Positions 50,504 through 57,954 of a DNA stretch of 64,000 nucleotides are shown here, one piece after another (the first letter of the stretch is position 1; the number at the start of each line of letters is the position of its first letter). The position numbers were made by a program, and so were the translations under genes. Source of the stretch: a virus. Below the pieces are notes generated by a model. It was not told the DNA's origin, did not search any database, and worked only from the letters and a program-made list of their open reading frames with translations. The stretch is taken from positions 126,001 through 190,000 of the IMG/VR virus record IMGVR_UViG_3300005056_000001, one strand, 5' to 3'.

Positions 50504-51169
50504 TTACATGATATCTTTATCTAATTCGGCAATTTCTTGCAGGAGTTTGGCTTTCCTTGCCTTAGCCCTAGCTATCTTAGGGCTGCCGAATCTTACCCAA
50601 AATTCGGGGAAAAATTCCCCTGTGCTATCCGTCTCTATTAGGTCGTCCACAGAAAACATTCTTAATAGAGTATGATTAGGTAACGTGCGTCTCAGCTCAT
50701 CTAAGATGCAAAAATATAGGAATCCTTTAAATCCTATACTTTCTAGTGCTTGAATCAAGCCCTTTAGCTGATTCAACCTATCTTGTTCGGGTAATCGCCT
50801 ATAGATTCTTAACGTCTCAAGGAGGTGATTCTGTATTAATTCCCCGTTATATGTTATTGGGGCATCCCCTACGTGGTTCTTTACTACATCTAGGTATACC
50901 TGAAATATACTTACTGAAGGAGTAAGCACCTCGCTATGGTGCTCTTCTGTATTCCATTCAGAAAGCTCGAAGCCATCCCATCGGCTTTTTTCTTCGTTAT
51001 AAAAGTATTCATATACTCGCCCATCAAGTATTAAGTACTTGTTGGACTTCAATTCAGACTCTTCCTCCTTTGTCAAATCAACAAGGAATCCCTGCCAATT
51101 ATCAAACTGACACTCTTTAGACTTAATTAAGTCTAATGTCCCCGTACTTAAAACTTCAAATCTACTCAT
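50504..51169 (-). CDS. hypothetical protein behind leader RNA 4
   Basis: 221 residues, largest gene of the leader-RNA island. Acidic N-terminal half, then helical regions (LLETLRIYRRLPEQDRLNQL) and a C-terminal coiled coil (RAKARKAKLLQEIAELDKDI). No catalytic motif recognised. The unit is promoter F, leader 4, this gene. Confidence 0.7.
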   Translation of the reverse strand: MSRFEVLSTGTLDLIKSKECQFDNWQGFLVDLTKEEESELKSNKYLILDGRVYEYFYNEEKSRWDGFELSEWNTEEHHSEVLTPSVSIFQVYLDVVKNHVGDAPITYNGELIQNHLLETLRIYRRLPEQDRLNQLKGLIQALESIGFKGFLYFCILDELRRTLPNHTLLRMFSVDDLIETDSTGEFFPEFWVRFGSPKIARAKARKAKLLQEIAELDKDIM

Positions 51170-51248
51170 AATATTTCGGCACTCTCAACCGCTTGTCACC
51201 TTATCCTATTTGAGTGATCGTGTGCAGCATTACTATAGGGCTGCTATG
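51170..51248 (-). ncRNA. structured leader RNA, copy 4
   Basis: On the minus strand: P1 51244-51240/51228-51224, P2 51217-51213/51200-51196 (UCACU/GGUGA), P3 51191-51188/51180-51177 (CGGU/GCCG). P1 loop CCUAU (51239-51235) can pair with P2 loop AUAGG (51209-51205). AAGG, a possible ribosome binding site, is partly within P2, and P3 lies between it and the ATG. Confidence 0.7.
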
Positions 51249-51289
51249 TTTTAATTAAAATTTTCTGTCATTAACCTTTCGGTATGCAA

Positions 51290-51331
51290 CAAATCTACAA
51301 CAAGGTTTTTAATTACGCAAGTTTTACGTAA
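51290..51331 (-). promoter_or_regulatory. phage promoter/operator element, copy F
   Basis: On the minus strand TTACGTAAAACTTGCGTAA (51331-51313), TTG, spacer, TAGATTTG (51297-51290) and GCATACCGAAAGG. Directly upstream of leader RNA 4. Confidence 0.8.
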
Positions 51332-51383
51332 AATTAATTCAAAGTATTTTAAAAAATCCACAAAAAACAAAAACTACAATTTA

Positions 51384-51442
51384 TTACACCACTTCCTTTG
51401 TATATCAAAAACTAATTCCTATATTGCAGAATAATGGTGTAA
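51384..51442 (+). promoter_or_regulatory. promoter of the TnpB gene within an inverted repeat
   Basis: TTTG (51397-51400), 19 bases, TATATTGC (51420-51427) is a good host-type promoter. It is framed by TTACACCA (51384) and TGGTGTAA (51435), an 8-bp inverted repeat that may be part of the element's left end. Confidence 0.6.
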
Positions 51443-51529
51443 GTATCATGTTTATTCACATTAACCAACGACAAACAGATACCTCACAAGTCTTTTGGCG
51501 TTCCTAAAGTAGGACATAAAAAACAACCT

Positions 51530-52735
51530 TTGAAGAAAAACAAGACATATAAATACAGGTTATCCCCTAATGTTACACAAAGCATTATGCTGAATAAAAC
51601 ATTCGGTTGTGTGCGTGCATATTGGAATAATCTTGTTGCGACATTTAATTCGTATGATAAAGTAACTAATCCCAAGCCTTTATTTAATACAGGAAAGGAG
51701 TTTAGTGACGTTTTTGTTTACGCAAAGGAAGTATCTGCTGCATCACTACAGCAAAAGTTTCGTGATTTTTCTCAATTCAAAAATCAGTTCTTCAATAAAA
51801 AAAGGAAAAAGAAAATAGGAAGGCCAAGCTTTAAGAAAAAAGGTTTTGGAGATTCCTTTAGATTGCCCAACCAAAAAATCCGTATCAAGGATAACAAAAT
51901 TAGACTTGAAAAGATTGGTTGGGTTAAATTTGACAACCACAGACAATTGCCTGTGGATTCACGTGTCCTGTCAATAACAGTAAAGAAAGACAGTGTAGGA
52001 GATTATTTTGCTTCTGTCTGTTTTGAGTATGTATGGAAGCCCAAGATAAATAGAATGAACATTATAGAGTCAAAAAAGGAAGTATCTACTATAAAACCAA
52101 ATGTGGGCATCGACCTAGGACTTACCTATTTAGCCATCCTTTCGGATGGTACAGTATTCTTGAATCCTAAATATCTTAGAGAAAGCCAATCTAAGCTTAA
52201 AAAGTCACAAAGAATCCTTTCCCGAAAAATAAAAGGTAGTGTACGATGGAACAGGCAACGGATAAAGGTTGCCAAATTACACCGTAAGATTGTTCGTCAA
52301 CGTGATTGGTCACATCATAACATAACCACGTGGATAGCCGACAATTACAACAACGTAGGGATTGAAACGTTAAGTATACAAAACATGATGAAGAACAGGA
52401 AACTTTCTAAATCTTTTGCTGATACCTCACTAAGTAAATTTGTCAATATGCTTATTTATAAGGTAGATGATAGAGGCAACGAGGTAGTCAGACTAGGAAC
52501 GTTTGTTCCTTCGACAAAAGAATGTTCTTCCTGTTCACACCAACAGACCGTTGCGCTATCTGAAAGAACCTTTAAATGCGAATGCTGTGGATTTGCCATG
52601 GATAGGGACTTGAATGCAGCAATAAATATTAAGAAAAAGACCGTAGGAGTTAATGCGGTCATCGCCAATGGCGACAAACGAACACTGAGCAACAAGAAGT
52701 CTCTACACCCGAATGTGGGTGTAAAGCAGTTGTGA
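51530..52735 (+). CDS. tnpB: TnpB (IS200/IS605-type RNA-guided nuclease)
   Basis: 401 residues. N-terminus KTYKYRLSPN is typical; start is TTG at 51530 as no in-frame ATG lies nearby. RuvC-I GIDLGLTYLAI (Asp, about 197), RuvC-II VGIETLSIQNM (Glu, about 284), a zinc finger with CSSC and CECC (about 328-350), and RuvC-III DRDLNAA (about 354-360). All catalytic acidic residues are present. No TnpA transposase accompanies it. TnpB uses an RNA from the 3' end of its own element as guide. It directly borders the leader-RNA island. Confidence 0.92.
   Translation: MKKNKTYKYRLSPNVTQSIMLNKTFGCVRAYWNNLVATFNSYDKVTNPKPLFNTGKEFSDVFVYAKEVSAASLQQKFRDFSQFKNQFFNKKRKKKIGRPSFKKKGFGDSFRLPNQKIRIKDNKIRLEKIGWVKFDNHRQLPVDSRVLSITVKKDSVGDYFASVCFEYVWKPKINRMNIIESKKEVSTIKPNVGIDLGLTYLAILSDGTVFLNPKYLRESQSKLKKSQRILSRKIKGSVRWNRQRIKVAKLHRKIVRQRDWSHHNITTWIADNYNNVGIETLSIQNMMKNRKLSKSFADTSLSKFVNMLIYKVDDRGNEVVRLGTFVPSTKECSSCSHQQTVALSERTFKCECCGFAMDRDLNAAINIKKKTVGVNAVIANGDKRTLSNKKSLHPNVGVKQL
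52704..52723 (+). ncRNA. possible TnpB guide RNA (omega RNA) hairpin
   Basis: TACACCC pairs with GGGTGTA around GAATGT, in the last codons of tnpB. Further on, GGCGTTATACGTCGC (from about 52767) can form a second hairpin followed by TTTTT. Overlap of the tnpB 3' end with the scaffold is typical of these elements; the exact end and guide are not determined. Confidence 0.4.
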
Positions 52736-52838
52736 TGACGTGTTTATAAAGTAATTCGGTGGCGTTATACGTCGCTGTTTTTAGTAACTATTAACTGTAA
52801 AAGGCGGAGACTACACAATTAACCATATCAAACAACAA

Positions 52839-53072
52839 ATGGGAACTGTTTTTATTAATGACATTATCAATGACATGGATAAATGGACAGAGACTATCGA
52901 AGCATTTGATGATGTTGAATATGTCCAATTTGATGTGATCGAGTTGGATGTCACACAAGAAACATTCAATTTCTTTTATAATTTGTGTGGGGATTTCAAC
53001 AACGACCACACAACGTTCTACCTCGAGGGCACAACAATGTGCAATCCTACAGAACAGGCAAAACAATCTTAA
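52839..53072 (+). CDS. small acidic protein
   Basis: 77 residues, strongly acidic (NDMDKWTETIEAFDDVEYVQ). Follows the TnpB element by 103 bases. Unknown function; acidic small phage proteins are sometimes DNA mimics, but nothing specific is seen. Confidence 0.6.
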   Translation: MGTVFINDIINDMDKWTETIEAFDDVEYVQFDVIELDVTQETFNFFYNLCGDFNNDHTTFYLEGTTMCNPTEQAKQS

Positions 53073-53090
53073 TTTTTAATAAAAGACACA

Positions 53091-53663
53091 ATGAAAGTAC
53101 TAAAAGTAAGCGGCTGTGATTATGCGGCCATGTCATTCGAAGAAAAATTCAAGGGCAAATCTGTGGACGGACTAATTGATGATATTGCCAATGTTCGAAA
53201 AGAGCTTGGAGACGATGACAATCTAGAAGACCCCGACGATCTTGAGTTGGTTGTCGAAGAAATTCCGTTAACAGAGCGTGGCTTTGAATGGATGAAAAAC
53301 CATTTAATTGACTTGGACGAGGATCAAACCAAGCATCACTTTATTTATGGCGAGGGTGAAATTATTGGCGAGGGATTCAAGGTGGAGAAATACCGTGTTC
53401 TGTGTGTGACAGGAGAAGAATATGCGGCTGCCGAGTTTAGCGAACTATTCGAAGATGTGCCTGTGGTCGAAATAATGAACAAGCTAGAAGACTATCAAAA
53501 ATCATTTACCATAGAGGGCAATGATGGGGCCGATGTAAGTATAATGGAAGAGCTATACACAACAAAGGAATTCGACAACTTCTTCGACAACAATGTGGAT
53601 GTGGAAACCCGAAAGGATACATTTTATTGGATAGAGACCTCTAAATTATTTCGGTCTTACTAA
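53091..53663 (+). CDS. acidic protein with internal duplication
   Basis: 190 residues. 'VLKVSGCDYAAMSFEEKFKG' (3-22) and 'VLCVTGEEYAAAEFSELFED' (about 102-121) are copies of one unit, so the protein is two diverged halves. Strongly acidic overall. Closed by a strong terminator at 53673. Function unknown. Confidence 0.65.
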   Translation: MKVLKVSGCDYAAMSFEEKFKGKSVDGLIDDIANVRKELGDDDNLEDPDDLELVVEEIPLTERGFEWMKNHLIDLDEDQTKHHFIYGEGEIIGEGFKVEKYRVLCVTGEEYAAAEFSELFEDVPVVEIMNKLEDYQKSFTIEGNDGADVSIMEELYTTKEFDNFFDNNVDVETRKDTFYWIETSKLFRSY

Positions 53664-53672
53664 AATAAGGCA

Positions 53673-53706
53673 AAAAGGAAATATCATTATTTTGATATTT
53701 CCTTTT
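53673..53706. terminator. terminator, 14-bp stem
   Basis: AAAAGGAAATATCA (53673) pairs perfectly with TGATATTTCCTTTT (53693-53706). Confidence 0.85.
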
Positions 53707-53733
53707 GTTTTTGTGTAATTTTCACTATATTGC
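53704..53733 (+). promoter_or_regulatory. host-type promoter
   Basis: TTTG (53704), 18 bases, TATATTGC (53726-53733). TATATTGCAGAAT is identical to the -7 region before tnpB. The next gene's ATG (53737) is so close that its message may be leaderless, or translation starts at 53767. Confidence 0.5.
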
Positions 53734-53736
53734 AGA

Positions 53737-54702
53737 ATGAACATAAAAATATACAAAAACGGAACAATGCCCGAAATGCTAGAGGGTGTGTACCCATTCG
53801 AATGTTACACAATACAGCCATTGCCACACGAGCGATTCGAGACAAAATCTCAACAACTATGGATGGATGGTGCAAGAGATCTTTGGATAAAGGACTATCT
53901 TTATACCAAGGAAACACATGCATGGATACATTTTGAATCAATTTCCTCGATGATATGTCACGACCCCAACAACTTTTTGTCGCTTATTGGCAGCAAGATA
54001 ACGGAGGCAGGTCTTGGAATTGAATATATACGATCTATGATAGCGTATCATGATAACTATTTAGACGATCTTCCTGTTATGAAAAAAGAAATCGCACTAC
54101 CAAACGTAGAAGTTGCAGTCTCAAGCGCAAAAAACAAAATATTGCAGGGTGTTAAACCCTTTATGACATTCCGAATAGAGGATATAATTGGTTACGATCT
54201 ATATATATCGGATGGCGATCTGTGGGTAAAGGACGACCACCATCAAGAAATGCACAATACCCGTTGGGTAGAATTCTTGGATCTGTACGACATCTACACG
54301 ATCTCCAAAGACAATGTTGAATTTATTGCCAATACACGTAAAATGCTTACAGAAAACTTTTTGGTTGGTGATAAGTATAATTCCATGATGCTTGCCTATT
54401 ATGACTACCACAAGGTTCGTGTGGCTTATATTGGACAACGTCTCAAACCCGAATTCATAAAAGAACTCGAACGTTTAGACATGACCATTCCCGACGAGCT
54501 TTTGGAAGAGTTTATTGATAAATATAAACCCGAGGTATGTGACACACTTGAACGTGGAGACCTATTACAGTTTATTGGAAAAAAGGTCACAGGAATGGAT
54601 TGGCCATGTAATGGCGACGACCAAAGTAGCAAAATCGAGTTTTTTAGAATTCTTCATAAAAACAGTAAGTCATTTGGTATTGAAATAATAAACACAAAAT
54701 AA
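53737..54702 (+). CDS. hypothetical protein, 321 residues
   Basis: Alpha/beta protein in two parts: 1-145, and 146-321, the latter with repeated acidic patches (ISDGDLWVKDDHHQEMHN). 'DLYISDGDLWVKD' resembles 'ARDLWIKDYLYTKE' of the first part, so an ancient internal duplication is possible. Met11 (MPEMLEG) is an alternative start. No known family. Confidence 0.65.
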   Translation: MNIKIYKNGTMPEMLEGVYPFECYTIQPLPHERFETKSQQLWMDGARDLWIKDYLYTKETHAWIHFESISSMICHDPNNFLSLIGSKITEAGLGIEYIRSMIAYHDNYLDDLPVMKKEIALPNVEVAVSSAKNKILQGVKPFMTFRIEDIIGYDLYISDGDLWVKDDHHQEMHNTRWVEFLDLYDIYTISKDNVEFIANTRKMLTENFLVGDKYNSMMLAYYDYHKVRVAYIGQRLKPEFIKELERLDMTIPDELLEEFIDKYKPEVCDTLERGDLLQFIGKKVTGMDWPCNGDDQSSKIEFFRILHKNSKSFGIEIINTK

Positions 54703-54704
54703 TC

Positions 54705-55313
54705 ATGAAAATAACAATTTTAACAGAGTCGTTTCATAGACCCCAAAAGAAAAAGGATATCGTTATGTCACATGACGGAACAATGTACATTTCGGAAACA
54801 AACATGGGTTCACGTATTGCGCCCGACAAAAGAATTGTGTTGGTCTATTTTTGCATACCTCTGTACCAAGAAGACGGTCTAATAAAGGCAGAGGTTGGTG
54901 ATTGGATAATTGTGTCTAGATTTGGGGAAACAAGAGCTCCACGAAAAGTTACACAAGATTATATCGAATACAACCCACTGCCTATGCGTGGAACGTACAA
55001 AATAATCGCAACCAATAATGTCGAGATTATGTCCGACATTAACCCCACAGAAAAAGGTGTGTGTGTTCCTATACATGTTCTTAAGGGATTCGTGAAATGG
55101 AACAACAACAATCTGAATGCTCCTAGTATCCACGACAACCTAGACTTGACTTCAACAGACTTCGGCTTGTTGGGCAGAGACGACATTCAGGATGCGGCTG
55201 CCAACACAACATTAATGGACATGGCAGAATCAAATCCGTCAGATATTACAATATTTGAGAAAGGTTTTGAAGAAGGCGCAAAATATGTCCTAAACCACAC
55301 AAAATTTTTATAA
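54705..55313 (+). CDS. hypothetical protein, 202 residues
   Basis: Beta-rich N-terminal half with an SH3-like stretch (KAEVGDWIIVSRFGETRAPR), C-terminal helix (ITIFEKGFEEGAKYVLNHTK). Two-base gap to the upstream gene; stop overlaps the next ATG. Unknown function. Confidence 0.65.
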   Translation: MKITILTESFHRPQKKKDIVMSHDGTMYISETNMGSRIAPDKRIVLVYFCIPLYQEDGLIKAEVGDWIIVSRFGETRAPRKVTQDYIEYNPLPMRGTYKIIATNNVEIMSDINPTEKGVCVPIHVLKGFVKWNNNNLNAPSIHDNLDLTSTDFGLLGRDDIQDAAANTTLMDMAESNPSDITIFEKGFEEGAKYVLNHTKFL

Positions 55314-55762
55314 TGAACAAGAAAGCATGGTACCCCGAATGGTATTGGACAGGCAAGCGTGTCGATGATGCCAAGTTAATAAACAATCCACATATTAAAC
55401 AGGAGGGTGAACGAGAGGATCGAATTGTTGAAACACGTGAATTATTGAACGAGATGTCGGGATGGGACTCGTTTACATGGAAAGAAGCCTGTAATATACA
55501 AAACTACCTATTGGCCCGAAACAATTGGTGTGGTGTCAAGGCAGGGATACGTGAACACACTGTTGGCTTCGACAACGCCAAGAAGCCACAAGACATTGAT
55601 GTGTCGAGTATATTTCCTGTGTCGGTCATGTTGTATCCAACAAAGGACGAGTTGTTGGAATGGTACTATAGGTTTCAATTGGAGCATCCTTTTAGCGACC
55701 TAAACGGCCGTGTTGGAGGAATAATAGTTTCGGTTCTTTATGACAGGCTAAATCAAAAATAA
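55313..55762 (+). CDS. Fic/DOC-motif protein
   Basis: 149 residues. HPFSDLNGRVGGIIVSVLYD (about 124-143) closely follows the Fic motif HPFx(D/E)GNGRxxR, with Leu for the first Gly and Gly for the last Arg. Those changes suggest a diverged or inactive AMPylator, although His and the N-G-R core remain. 'SVMLYPTKDELLEWYYRFQL' upstream fits the preceding Fic helices. Fic proteins add AMP or phosphate to target proteins. Overlaps neighbours on both sides by one base. Confidence 0.55.
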   Translation: MNKKAWYPEWYWTGKRVDDAKLINNPHIKQEGEREDRIVETRELLNEMSGWDSFTWKEACNIQNYLLARNNWCGVKAGIREHTVGFDNAKKPQDIDVSSIFPVSVMLYPTKDELLEWYYRFQLEHPFSDLNGRVGGIIVSVLYDRLNQK

Positions 55763-56187
55763 TGGAACAAACACTAGAAGAAATCGCAAGATCCGCAGTT
55801 GTCGAGGTAAAGGAGTACTTTCCTGTTACATTCACACGACTCAAAAGTTACGATTCACACATAAGACACATCACAAGCCTAGAAAGTGAAACGCTCGATG
55901 CTGACAGATTGAAATGTCTTAGATTAATCAGCAACATCTTGACCACACAACCATATCTTAGTTTCTTTATACAAGACCCTGAGTCTGAAATACCTGTTTT
56001 GTTTTCGGGTTGGGAGGTGGCTTTTGTGAATAAAGAAACTACCTACATAGCCAATGGCAATAATATACTGTCATTTGTTAATCTGAACACACTTTGTGTC
56101 TGTATGTCTATTGACGCATTTAGTAAAACCCATGTACATTCGCTTTTTGATATAACCCGAAAGTTTGAGCTTGAGATTTTGGGTTAA
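55762..56187 (+). CDS. hypothetical protein
   Basis: 141 residues; helical N-terminal half, beta-rich C-terminal half. Coupled to the Fic-motif gene by a 1-base overlap, so a functional link is possible, but there is no recognised family. Confidence 0.6.
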   Translation: MEQTLEEIARSAVVEVKEYFPVTFTRLKSYDSHIRHITSLESETLDADRLKCLRLISNILTTQPYLSFFIQDPESEIPVLFSGWEVAFVNKETTYIANGNNILSFVNLNTLCVCMSIDAFSKTHVHSLFDITRKFELEILG

Positions 56188-56230
56188 AAGGCGTTATTGT
56201 GGTAGAATTTTATAAAAAATAAACAACAAC

Positions 56231-56644
56231 ATGAAATTAAAGATTAAGATTCCGATCAAATTTGGCAACATCGCAATAACCAAAAACAGTATAAGCGGTG
56301 ACACCAATGACAGTTCTAATTGGGACTCGTTTTCGTTTCCTTTGCCTGAAGGGGATTGGTACATTGAAAGTAGTGATATGGGACACATTGTGTTGGTTAA
56401 CAAGACTCCTGTGTATGAATATATTGACATCAGAGTCAGAGCCGCACTAGACAGTGACGGTTCTGTGTTTAGACCCGAGAACCCAAGATTCATAGGAGAG
56501 CTTTGGTGGAAGGGTGGTTTGGTTCATACAACAGTCGATTCAGACACGAAAGACGAGGCCTACAAAAAAGTCTTGACACACATTAACTACGAGAATGAAC
56601 ATCTAGAATCAGGGATGTATTTACAGGATCCGAGCAACCAATAG
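56231..56644 (+). CDS. hypothetical protein
   Basis: 137 residues, beta-rich, compact (LPEGDWYIESSDMGHIVLVN). Resembles small phage proteins with 'W.IES..G..V.L'. Unknown function. Confidence 0.6.
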   Translation: MKLKIKIPIKFGNIAITKNSISGDTNDSSNWDSFSFPLPEGDWYIESSDMGHIVLVNKTPVYEYIDIRVRAALDSDGSVFRPENPRFIGELWWKGGLVHTTVDSDTKDEAYKKVLTHINYENEHLESGMYLQDPSNQ

Positions 56645-56718
56645 GAAGAGTCGGATTGTCCAAAAACATTTTTTGATTTTTCACTGAGTTTTGTTAATAC
56701 GTTTAAGCCAAAAAATAT

Positions 56719-56997
56719 ATGAATGCAAATTTTCACATAGAAGAGTATTGTAGTTCGACACCAACCTACGCTGTTCTAACAAACGAAGACTTGAAAAATT
56801 ATTACACCACAGACTTTTATAGCCCCGAGTCCGAAAAAGGTTATAACGATGAGGACTACTATAATACCAACAAGATCATAGACATTTATAGTCCTGAATC
56901 CGAGGTCGAAAAGGGTTATAACGAGTAGGATTCCCACAATGGCGACAAAATCATAGAAAGCTTTGCGGACTATGGAAGAAGAATGAATACAAATTAA
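56719..56997 (+). pseudogene. chimeric paralogue interrupted by TAG
   Basis: 69 codons, TAG (56926-56928), then 22 more in-frame codons (DSHNGDKIIESFADYGRRMN). The N-terminus NFHIEEY..(8)..YAVLT copies the 57006 protein; the rest copies the end of the 57391 protein (IYSPESEAEKGYNEED, KIIESFADYGRR). At the TAG the intact copy has a Glu codon, so one base change explains it. 'YSPESE..KGYN' is itself doubled inside. Confidence 0.6.
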
Positions 56998-57005
56998 CTA
57001 CGAGC

Positions 57006-57380
57006 ATGAATACAAATTTTCACATAGAAGAATATAACAATCCGAACCCAACCTACATTGTTCTAACCATGAGCTATGTAAGTTTTAGCGACTACTTGCC
57101 CGAGATTGCCAAGGTTTTAAATCTTAAAACCTTCAAGGGCACCGTTTTGTTTGATTTACTTTTGAATAATGGCAGACATCATAGATTTTATGATGTCGAG
57201 TTTTCCGATAAGACGTTTCAACTGTCCACATTTAAAAATATTAAACCAAATCAAGACCTCCTGAAATTCTGTGCAAACTTTTATATCAAAAATTTATCGT
57301 TGATTGATGATAGCCTTTTCCCTGAATCCGAAAACACCCTGATAAAAAATCATATTAAAGAGTATTCACAAACAATATAA
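57006..57380 (+). CDS. hypothetical protein, NFHIEEY family
   Basis: 124 residues. MNTNFHIEEYNNPNPTYIVL is shared with the broken copy upstream. The core (VLFDLLLNNGRHHRFYDVEF) is beta-rich. Unknown function. Confidence 0.6.
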   Translation: MNTNFHIEEYNNPNPTYIVLTMSYVSFSDYLPEIAKVLNLKTFKGTVLFDLLLNNGRHHRFYDVEFSDKTFQLSTFKNIKPNQDLLKFCANFYIKNLSLIDDSLFPESENTLIKNHIKEYSQTI

Positions 57381-57390
57381 ACAATAAATA

Positions 57391-57786
57391 ATGAGTAAAA
57401 AACGTGTAATGTACGGCGGTGTAGCCGATTGGACTGTAGCAAACAAGGAGATGTATGAACACTTGAGCAAAACAGTCGTTTCTATAAATTTCTTTGAGAT
57501 CGGAGCAGGGTCAGAGCTAGATTGGATTGTTGCCGCAGACATGAAATCTGCTAGAGAATGGCTAAAAAGAGAAAGTGGGAACACCAAAAGTAGGACAAAG
57601 CAGTTGTCCAATGATGTTTTGGACGACTATTACATCACAGACATTTATAGTCCCGAATCCGAGGCAGAAAAAGGTTATAACGAGGAAGACTACTTCCGTG
57701 GCTACAAAATCATAGAAAGCTTTGCGGACTATGGAAGACGTCTTAAGAATAGTTGTCCACATTTGATTGCGTCAACAAAAGAGTAA
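57391..57786 (+). CDS. hypothetical protein, YSPESE tail
   Basis: 131 residues. N-terminal compact domain; C-terminal IYSPESEAEKGYNEEDY and IIESFADYGRRLKN are the intact form of the segment found in the broken gene at 56719. Unknown function. Confidence 0.6.
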   Translation: MSKKRVMYGGVADWTVANKEMYEHLSKTVVSINFFEIGAGSELDWIVAADMKSAREWLKRESGNTKSRTKQLSNDVLDDYYITDIYSPESEAEKGYNEEDYFRGYKIIESFADYGRRLKNSCPHLIASTKE

Positions 57787-57917
57787 TTAGCGATCTGCTT
57801 GTTTCATGAAATATGTGTATACACTTATTTTGTTACACAAGCATTCAACGTTTTTGAGTGTGTAAAGTTCCTGATTTTGCCAATGTTTTATATATGTGTC
57901 TTTATATAGACCAACAA

Positions 57918-57952
57918 AAATGCCCAATAATTATAATAATTATTGGGCATTT
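57918..57952. terminator. bidirectional terminator, 17-bp stem
   Basis: AAATGCCCAATAATTAT pairs perfectly with ATAATTATTGGGCATTT across one base. Between convergent genes; the 57787-57917 stretch holds nothing else recognised. Confidence 0.85.
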
Positions 57953-57954
57953 GC

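Noticed and set aside
51448-51507. 19-residue frame (MFIHINQRQTD...) before tnpB
   Set aside because: Too short, no support; probably part of the element's left end or the 5' UTR.
56926-56928. TAG reassigned to glutamine, as in some large Bacteroidota phages
   Set aside because: Long confident genes here end in TAG (15532, 28358), and the intact paralogue has Glu at this place, so a nonsense mutation is simpler.
51500-57600. AAAGTAGGACA shared by the tnpB upstream region and the 57391 gene, as possible insertion target copies
   Set aside because: Only eleven bases, in different contexts and with no matching flanks; chance similarity.
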